From Phylloscopus collybita (taxonomy: Eukaryota; Chordata; Aves; Passeriformes; Phylloscopidae): a DNA stretch of 64,000 nt. Where the stretch lies: NCBI GenBank assembly GCA_027886175.1, contig JAJNNQ010000129.1, positions 5,270,001-5,334,000 of the forward strand, written 5' to 3'. The notes below the pieces were generated by a model that worked only from the letters and a program-made list of their open reading frames with translations, had not been told where the DNA came from and made no database searches. Shown in pieces: positions 61,101 through 64,000 of the stretch (position 1 is the stretch's first letter; each line of letters begins with the position of its first letter). The translations under genes and the position numbers were made by a program.

Positions 61101-63696
61101 GGGACTCCCACACCCTTCCACCTCCCTGCCCACGCTCTGCCCCCTCAGGCATCCAGTACACCAAGTACGGCTGCCGTCGGAAAAGCGACAACCGGATGGT
61201 GCACAGGAACTTCTGTGACAACGGCAAAAAGCCCAAGCCGATCCGGAGGCGCTGTAACCTGCAGGAGTGCTCCCAGCCCATGTGAGTGAGTCCTCTCTCC
61301 ACGGCCCAAGGTGCTCCCATCCCTCTCAGAGGTCTGGGGTGGACTTGGGAGCGTCTCCAGCCGCTTCCCAGCACCTCAAGCGCCTTCCTCCATGTCCATC
61401 TTCCCCGCCCCGGCAGGTGGGTGGCTGAGGAGTGGGGCGCCTGCAGCCGCTCCTGCGGGAAGCTGGGGGTGCAGGCGCGGGCGGTGCAGTGCCTGCAGCG
61501 CCTGCAGGACGGCACCAACCGCACCCTGCACACCAAGTACTGCCCCGGGCAGCGCCCCGAGACGCGCCGGCCCTGCGGCCGCCTGCCCTGCCCCGCACAG
61601 TGGAGGACAGGAGCCTGGTCCGAGGTGAGGAGGCCCCTGGAAGGAGGAGGGGTATGGGGAGGTGGGTGTGAAGGTCAGGTGCTTATGGGGGTCGTGGAGC
61701 GGAATCCTAGAATGGTTTGGTTGAAAGGGAGCTGTAAAGGTCATCGAGTCCAACCCCCCTGCTGTGGACTTCCCATTAGACCAGGCTGCTCAGGGTCCCA
61801 TCCAGCCTGGCCTGGCTGGAGATAAGGGGGCAGGAGACAGTGATGTTTTCGCTGAGCCCTGGAATGGTTTGGGTTGGGAAGGGACCTTAAAGCCTATCTC
61901 ATTCCAACCCCTTGCCTTGGTCAGGTCACCTTCCACTAGACCAGGTTGCTCCAAGCCTGGCTTTGAATACTTCTGGGGATAAGGGTACCAGAGAAAATGA
62001 GACAGGGGAGAGCGCCCCTGTGCAGAGAGCGTGGGGATTTGGGAGACAGGGAGGGAAACCCCATATTATAAAGCCATATCCACCTGAGGGATAGTCATCA
62101 GCACATCCTGGGGCACTGTGGGGGTGTGGGGGCTGTCCCCATGCCATCGCTGACTGCCTGTCTGTCCGTCTGTCTGGGTGCAGTGCTCGGTGACCTGCGG
62201 GGAAGGCGTCCAGCAGCGGCAGGTGGTGTGCAAGGGCAGCGACAGCGGCGCGCGCTGCGAGGGGGACAAGCCCGAGGCCATCCAGGGCTGCCAGCTGGCC
62301 CTCTGCCCAGGTGAGAGGACAGAGGAGGAGCAGGAGGTGGCACTGGGATGGGGCATGTGCTTGTGGGGATCAACCCCCATGAATGCCTTCAGCCCGTTGT
62401 GGCTTCAGGGGATGCCAGCTGACAAGGTTGGGTTGAACGTCCCTGATGCTGCTGGCAGTATAAAAAAGTTAAAAGCCAGCCAAAATATTTCCCTTCTCTG
62501 CTCTTAGCCCTGGCATTGGCTGGTTTGGGGTTTTCTGGCAGAGTTTGAACATGTGATGAGCTGATGGACTGTGCATCCTCGAGTTTATCTCGGGTGGGGT
62601 TTGAGTGGCTTTAAATGCTGGGTGCTTTTAGGGATTTAACTTTTATGGAGATCCCTTAAAACAAAACCAACACCCTCCCGACGTGTTTTGAGTGCCCTCA
62701 GCCTCCCATGGCTGCTGGGCCATCTTGATGCTCTCTCTGCAGGGAAGCTCTCCAGCATCACCACCGGCGCCGATGCCGGTGACCACGGCACCACCAAAGG
62801 GCAGCGGGGGCCCCAGGATGGAGCCAAAAACCCCGTGAGCAAGATCTCCTCCAGTAAGTGCTCGTGTGAGGGCGGCACTTCCCAGGATAGCCCTCCCGGG
62901 GGCTCCTGCACCTCTCCGCGGAAGTGCAGAGGTGGGAGCGCATCCAGCAGCGCCCCGGGGGCGTTTTGCATCCCCGATCCTCTGCTCCAAAGCCGTTGCT
63001 CCATTGCCATCTTGTGGTGTGCTTTGTCCTGCAGTTTCCCTGACGGGCTCCTCTCACCTCCCGGGTTTTGTGCTCTTTCCTTTTTACCTTGGAATTTTTT
63101 TTTAAATAGGGAGATGGCATCTGGTTTTTCCCCCTTGGAGTCTTTCATAGCTCGGTGCATCTTGGTTTGGAGCATCCCTTGCTCTCTGTTTTTTCTCTGT
63201 GCACAGAATCCTTCAGTACTTTGGCTTCATTTTCCAGGTCCCTCTTGTCCGCTTCCTGTGTGGATAGGCAGCACCCTGAAAGGGTGGGATTCCTTTGGGA
63301 ATCCCACTGGAGAGGTGCAGGGCTGGGAGCCTAATGCCACCTTATTTTGTGCTCCTCTGTCCCTCTCCAGGGGAGCCTTGCCTCGGGGACAAGTCCATCT
63401 TCTGCCAGATGGAGGTCCTGGCTCGCTACTGCTCCATCCCTGGATACAACAAGCTCTGCTGTGAATCCTGTGGGAAGAAAGCTTCCTCCAGCACTGGCTC
63501 ACCCCCCATCACCGGCATTCCCCAGGGAACCACCACACCCAGCTCTGCTCTGGTGCTCTCCCCCTACCCCACTACCCCAGCTCGGGGGGAACCTGCTGGG
63601 GACCCCACTCCAGCACCTGGGATATCCAGCAGTGGTGCTTTTCCAGGGGAGCTGCCAGCCCCGAGGGAGCCGGGGAGGGGCCAGGGAGCCAGGTAA
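32481..63696 (+). CDS. ADAMTS14: ADAMTS14, procollagen I N-propeptidase family, complete coding region in 22 exons
   Basis: This is a secreted zinc metalloprotease of the ADAMTS2/3/14 group, which removes the amino-propeptide of fibrillar procollagens. Exons: 32481-32553, 33042-33445, 40621-40777, 42217-42413, 49727-49810, 51829-51985, 54916-55021, 55137-55280, 55876-56008, 56130-56243, 56414-56562, 56735-56910, 58452-58585, 59248-59371, 59481-59561, 59712-59875, 60324-60489, 61149-61281, 61417-61624, 62184-62310, 62743-62853, 63371-63696. They sum to 3468 nt, 1155 aa plus TAA, with every phase consistent. In order: signal peptide; prodomain with likely switch Cys156 and furin site RKRR (236-239); zinc site HETGHVLGMEHD (388-399); disintegrin-like; TSP1-1 (about 543-598); Cys-rich; spacer; TSP1-2, -3, -4 (from about 840, 900, 961); PLAC (1051-1081). 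ADAMTS14 is preferred over its paralogues ADAMTS2 and ADAMTS3 because PALD1 is next door and many residues match. The tail after PLAC is about 74 aa, shorter than the roughly 1223-aa human protein implies. Confidence 0.96.
32941..33010 (+). repeat. ADAMTS14: CAG trinucleotide repeat in ADAMTS14 intron 1
   Basis: Four CAG, one CCG, then 18 uninterrupted CAG. It ends 31 bp before exon 2. It is noncoding in the spliced mRNA. Confidence 0.95.
33042..33445 (+). CDS. ADAMTS14: ADAMTS14 exon 2 (prodomain)
   Basis: The acceptor is TCTCCGCAG ending at 33041 and the donor GTAAGC at 33446. It encodes residues 25-159. [13 protein letters not shown] and [20 protein letters not shown] are strongly conserved, and SNCDGL carries probable cysteine-switch Cys156. 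Between them is a very GC-rich, Ala/Pro/Gly/Arg-rich stretch. A CAG repeat ends 31 bp upstream. Confidence 0.95.
33496..33513 (+). repeat. Poly(G) run after ADAMTS14 exon 2
   Basis: A G run of about 17 within 70 bp of the exon 2 donor, near the 3' edge of the CpG island. Confidence 0.75.
33514..38083. other. ADAMTS14: ADAMTS14 intron 2, first part
   Basis: Noncoding apart from an (AT)n run and a T run at about 33990-34010. An AT-rich imperfect inverted repeat with TAAT motifs lies at about 37414-37465. Confidence 0.55.
34333..34372 (+). repeat. (AT)n microsatellite in ADAMTS14 intron 2
   Basis: About 19 AT units. Confidence 0.92.
38084..38834 (-). mobile_element. Solo LTR, family A copy 4, antisense in ADAMTS14 intron 2
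   Basis: It has the TGTCTTGG left end and CTAAGACA right end. The flanking pentamers AGCGC and AGGCC match at three of five bases, so the duplication is degraded or uncertain. It has an internal TATA-like motif on the minus strand, as in the other copies. Confidence 0.85.
38948..39152 (+). mobile_element. CR1 LINE 3' fragment
   Basis: TTTCTTCATGGAGGAGGTTG, GGTTGGACTCGATGATCTTG and terminal ATTCTGTAATTCTGTG repeats identify a CR1 3' end. It begins about 115 bp after LTR copy 4. Confidence 0.8.
39611..39654 (+). repeat. (GATTT)n pentanucleotide repeat
   Basis: About eight to nine GATTT units in ADAMTS14 intron 2. Confidence 0.9.
40621..40777 (+). CDS. ADAMTS14: ADAMTS14 exon 3 (prodomain)
   Basis: The acceptor is GAGTCCAG ending at 40620 and the donor GTAGGG at 40778. 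It encodes residues 160-211: [20 protein letters not shown] and [11 protein letters not shown]. It leaves 1 nt of a split Val codon. Confidence 0.94.
40985..41175 (+). mobile_element. CR1 LINE 3' fragment
   Basis: GTCCAAGGCCAGGTTGGATG and AGGTCCCCTCCAACCCAAAT, ending in TTCTATGAT. It lies in ADAMTS14 intron 3. Confidence 0.82.
41428..42196 (-). mobile_element. Solo LTR, family A copy 5, antisense, 20 bp before ADAMTS14 exon 4
   Basis: Perfect 5-bp duplications CTCTT (41423-41427 and 42197-42201) flank TGTCTTGG...CCAAGACA. The right duplication is part of the polypyrimidine tract of exon 4. Confidence 0.93.
42217..42413 (+). CDS. ADAMTS14: ADAMTS14 exon 4 (furin site, start of catalytic domain)
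   Basis: The acceptor is CTGCCCAG ending at 42216 and the donor GTAAGG at 42414. It holds the furin-type site RKRR (236-239) followed by [20 protein letters not shown], the start of the mature metalloprotease. A family A LTR ends 20 bp upstream of the exon. Confidence 0.95.
42759..43049 (-). mobile_element. Solo LTR, family B copy 3, antisense in ADAMTS14 intron 4
   Basis: Perfect 6-bp duplications AACAGT (42753-42758 and 43050-43055), with one extra C before the TGTCGCTG terminus. The TATA and AATAAA motifs are on the minus strand. Confidence 0.88.
43056..47509. other. ADAMTS14: ADAMTS14 intron 4, interior
   Basis: Noncoding. A local GC-rich stretch with a CRE-like TGATGTCA lies at about 43900-44110. 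No exon is recognised. Confidence 0.5.
47510..47765 (-). mobile_element. CR1 LINE 3' fragment
   Basis: A reverse-complement CR1 tail with CACCTTCCACCATCCCAGGT and CCCAATATCCCATCTAACCC. It lies in ADAMTS14 intron 4. Confidence 0.82.
47766..49726. other. ADAMTS14: ADAMTS14 intron 4, last part
   Basis: Noncoding. An AT-rich patch at about 48400-48440 is the only distinctive feature. Confidence 0.5.
49727..49810 (+). CDS. ADAMTS14: ADAMTS14 exon 5 (catalytic domain)
   Basis: The acceptor is CTTCTTCAG ending at 49726 and the donor GTAAAT at 49811. It encodes residues 278-305: [19 protein letters not shown] and MIMVGYRQ. Confidence 0.95.
50988..51796 (-). mobile_element. Solo LTR, family A copy 6, antisense, 32 bp before ADAMTS14 exon 6
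   Basis: Flanking pentamers CCCCA and CCCCG match at four of five bases. This is the longest copy (809 bp) because a GGTCCAGTG-type segment is repeated more often at about 51347-51420. Confidence 0.9.
51829..51985 (+). CDS. ADAMTS14: ADAMTS14 exon 6 (catalytic domain)
   Basis: The acceptor is CTCCGCAG ending at 51828 and the donor GTACTG at 51986. It encodes residues 306-357: [20 protein letters not shown] and [13 protein letters not shown]. An LTR ends 32 bp upstream. Confidence 0.94.
51986..54915. other. ADAMTS14: ADAMTS14 intron 6, unremarkable
   Basis: Noncoding, with T-rich runs at about 54775-54822. No LTR or CR1 is recognised. Confidence 0.55.
54916..55021 (+). CDS. ADAMTS14: ADAMTS14 exon 7 (zinc site, first part)
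   Basis: The acceptor is TTGCCCCAG ending at 54915 and the donor GTAAGG at 55022. It encodes [15 protein letters not shown] through HETGH, so the zinc ligands His388 and His392 and catalytic Glu389 are here. The split Val codon joins exon 8. Confidence 0.95.
55075..55101 (+). repeat. ADAMTS14: CTG trinucleotide repeat in ADAMTS14 intron 7
   Basis: Nine CTG units followed by CAGGTG, 35 bp before exon 8. That CTGCAG is itself an acceptor-like site; its use would add 32 nt and shift the frame. Confidence 0.92.
55137..55280 (+). CDS. ADAMTS14: ADAMTS14 exon 8 (zinc site, second part; Met-turn region)
   Basis: The acceptor is CCCTCCAG ending at 55136 and the donor GTACGC at 55281. It encodes [16 protein letters not shown] with third ligand His398 and the downstream SIMAPLV Met-turn segment, then [13 protein letters not shown]. 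Confidence 0.95.
55395..55797 (+). mobile_element. CR1 LINE 3' fragment
   Basis: It spans AGGTTCTTCCAGTGCCTAAA through AGGCCAGGTTGGGTGGGGCT to a degenerate CATTCTGGGATTCCATGAT end. It is the longest plus-strand copy and fills most of ADAMTS14 intron 8. Confidence 0.82.
55876..56008 (+). CDS. ADAMTS14: ADAMTS14 exon 9 (disintegrin-like, first part)
   Basis: The acceptor is CTCTGCAG ending at 55875 and the donor GTGAGT at 56009. It encodes [10 protein letters not shown] and [18 protein letters not shown]. Confidence 0.94.
56130..56243 (+). CDS. ADAMTS14: ADAMTS14 exon 10 (disintegrin-like)
   Basis: The acceptor is CTCCCCAG ending at 56129 and the donor GTAGGG at 56244. It encodes [20 protein letters not shown] and [14 protein letters not shown]. 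Confidence 0.95.
56414..56562 (+). CDS. ADAMTS14: ADAMTS14 exon 11 (central TSP1 repeat, first part)
   Basis: The acceptor is CTTCCAG ending at 56413 and the donor GTACGT at 56563. It encodes WCFKGHCIW and then the TSP1 signature [20 protein letters not shown]. Confidence 0.95.
56735..56910 (+). CDS. ADAMTS14: ADAMTS14 exon 12 (end of TSP1-1, Cys-rich)
   Basis: The acceptor is TTTTCCAG ending at 56734 and the donor GTGAGC at 56911. It encodes [18 protein letters not shown] and then [18 protein letters not shown]. Confidence 0.94.
57088..57485 (-). mobile_element. CR1 LINE 3' fragment
   Basis: A reverse-complement CR1 with GGTTTGGGTTGGAAGGGACC at its start and CCAGCTTGGAGCCCCTTCAG further in. 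It lies in ADAMTS14 intron 12, upstream of LTR copy 7. Confidence 0.82.
57669..58375 (-). mobile_element. Solo LTR, family A copy 7, antisense, 76 bp before ADAMTS14 exon 13
   Basis: Flanking pentamers ACTCA and ACTCC match at four of five bases. Ends are TGTCTTGG and CCAAGACA. Confidence 0.9.
58452..58585 (+). CDS. ADAMTS14: ADAMTS14 exon 13 (Cys-rich)
   Basis: The acceptor is TGCCGCAG ending at 58451 and the donor GTGAGG at 58586. It encodes [20 protein letters not shown] and [20 protein letters not shown]. An LTR ends 76 bp upstream. Confidence 0.95.
58733..59240 (+). repeat. ADAMTS14: (CTCCT)n / CTCGAAAT array filling ADAMTS14 intron 13
   Basis: About 500 bp of CTCCT pentamers broken at irregular intervals by CTCGAAAT. 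The plus strand is almost all pyrimidine. It stops 8 bp before exon 14 and makes up most of the 662-bp intron. The long Leu/Ser/Pro and Glu/Arg open frames over it are artefacts of the repeat. Confidence 0.95.
59248..59371 (+). CDS. ADAMTS14: ADAMTS14 exon 14 (Cys-rich)
   Basis: The acceptor is CGTGCCAG ending at 59247 and the donor GTGAGA at 59372. It encodes [20 protein letters not shown] and [13 protein letters not shown], conserved across ADAMTS proteins. The pyrimidine array of the previous intron runs to within 8 bp of the exon. Confidence 0.94.
59481..59561 (+). CDS. ADAMTS14: ADAMTS14 exon 15 (spacer)
   Basis: The acceptor is CCTTTCAG ending at 59480 and the donor GTGAGC at 59562. 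It encodes [20 protein letters not shown], the usual start of the spacer domain. Confidence 0.93.
59712..59875 (+). CDS. ADAMTS14: ADAMTS14 exon 16 (spacer)
   Basis: The acceptor is CTCCTCCAG ending at 59711 and the donor GTAAGC at 59876. It encodes [20 protein letters not shown] and [20 protein letters not shown]. Confidence 0.94.
60324..60489 (+). CDS. ADAMTS14: ADAMTS14 exon 17 (spacer, start of TSP1-2)
   Basis: The acceptor is TGCCTGCAG ending at 60323 and the donor GTAACT at 60490. It encodes [20 protein letters not shown] and then [16 protein letters not shown]. Confidence 0.95.
60858..60940 (-). mobile_element. Short CR1 LINE 3' fragment
   Basis: GTGGTTTGGGTTGAAAAGAA and the CCATGGGCTGGG segment. 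It is only about 80 bp, in ADAMTS14 intron 17. Confidence 0.65.
61149..61281 (+). CDS. ADAMTS14: ADAMTS14 exon 18 (TSP1-2)
   Basis: The acceptor is CCCTCAG ending at 61148 and the donor GTGAGT at 61282. It encodes [20 protein letters not shown] and [15 protein letters not shown]. The Met codon is split AT|G. Confidence 0.95.
61417..61624 (+). CDS. ADAMTS14: ADAMTS14 exon 19 (TSP1-3, start of TSP1-4)
   Basis: The acceptor is CCGGCAG ending at 61416 and the donor GTGAGG at 61625. It encodes [20 protein letters not shown] through WRTGAWSE. It is GC-rich. Confidence 0.95.
61698..61815 (-). mobile_element. CR1 LINE 3' fragment
   Basis: AGAATGGTTTGGTTGAAAGG, then GTCCAACCCCCCTGC, in the reverse orientation. 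It is followed closely by a second copy. Confidence 0.75.
61857..61985 (-). mobile_element. CR1 LINE 3' fragment, second copy in same intron
   Basis: GGAATGGTTTGGGTTGGGAA, then CTCATTCCAACCCCTTGCC. Two CR1 tails in the same orientation share ADAMTS14 intron 19. Confidence 0.75.
62184..62310 (+). CDS. ADAMTS14: ADAMTS14 exon 20 (TSP1-4)
   Basis: The acceptor is GGGTGCAG ending at 62183 and the donor GTGAGA at 62311. It encodes [18 protein letters not shown] with the cysteine pattern of a TSP1 repeat. Confidence 0.95.
62743..62853 (+). CDS. ADAMTS14: ADAMTS14 exon 21 (linker)
   Basis: The acceptor is CTCTGCAG ending at 62742 and the donor GTAAGT at 62854. It encodes a poorly conserved hydrophilic linker ending NPVSKISS. 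The NKISS-type ending before PLAC matches ADAMTS14. Confidence 0.88.
63371..63696 (+). CDS. ADAMTS14: ADAMTS14 exon 22 (PLAC module, tail and stop)
   Basis: The acceptor is CCTCTCCAG ending at 63370. [20 protein letters not shown] and [10 protein letters not shown] form the six-cysteine PLAC module (1051-1081). A Pro/Ser/Thr/Gly tail reaches TAA at 63694-63696. The last codon and stop read AGGTAA, which could also act as a donor, so a further 3' exon outside the window is possible. Confidence 0.9.
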
Positions 63697-64000
63697 CCTG
63701 CTTGGCACCACCTCACTCTGAGGCAGGGAAAGCTTTTCTTCCTCTTCCTCTCCCTTTCTCCCCGTCTTTTTCCTCTCCCCCAACTTCCAGAGATGGTTTT
63801 CATGGGTGGCACTGCCAAGTTTGGGAATGACCCGGCTCCACACCCAGAAATTCCTGGGAAAACCGTTCATTTCTCGTGATCACCCTTCCCTCCCAGCCGT
63901 GCCATGGCAGTTTTTGACAGTGCCATGGAAAAAAAAAAAAAAAAAAGATGGAAAAGAGCAAAAAAAGCTGGGGGTAGATGGGCTGCTTCCTCCCAAGGTG
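63697..64000 (+). other. ADAMTS14: ADAMTS14 3' untranslated region, cut by the window edge
   Basis: Noncoding sequence after the stop, with an A run at about 63930-63948. No AATAAA is seen before the window ends, so the transcript end lies outside. Confidence 0.7.

Overview
This is vertebrate nuclear DNA, most likely from a bird and probably a songbird. The introns are compact and GC-rich. CR1-type LINE 3' ends are scattered throughout and there are many solitary LTRs of retroviral type. Two intron-rich genes lie head to tail on the plus strand: PALD1 (paladin) at about 1.2-18.1 kb and ADAMTS14 (procollagen N-propeptidase) from 32.5 kb to just before the right edge. The pairing matches the mammalian PALD1-PRF1-ADAMTS14 neighbourhood, but I see no perforin exons between them.

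PALD1 can be rebuilt as 19 coding exons (1166-17884). Their lengths add to 2610 nt, exactly 869 codons plus a stop, with GT/AG at every junction and a poly(A) signal at 18075. ADAMTS14 can be rebuilt as 22 coding exons (32481-63696). They add to 3468 nt, 1155 codons plus a stop, and cover signal peptide, prodomain with furin site, zinc metalloprotease, disintegrin-like, four TSP1, Cys-rich, spacer and PLAC modules. Its 3' end runs off the window. The two genes are neighbours, but nothing here suggests they share a pathway. Paladin is a cytoplasmic phosphatase-like protein of endothelium, and ADAMTS14 is a secreted collagen-processing protease.

The 14.6 kb between the genes holds solo LTRs, CR1 fragments, homopolymers, a pair of adjacent hairpins and no gene I can support.

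The unusual feature is where the repeats sit. I recognise 13 solo LTRs: seven of family A with 5-bp duplications, five of families B/B' and one of family C with 6-bp duplications. Seven of the eight inside the genes are antisense. Five of these end only 20 to 78 bp upstream of an exon. Three simple repeats (CAG, CTG, CTCCT) also end within 8-35 bp of ADAMTS14 acceptors. The introns also carry large minisatellites. One is about 33 copies of a 22-bp unit, most copies holding a perfect 6-3-6 palindrome. Another is a 500-bp pure-pyrimidine CTCCT array that runs into a splice acceptor.
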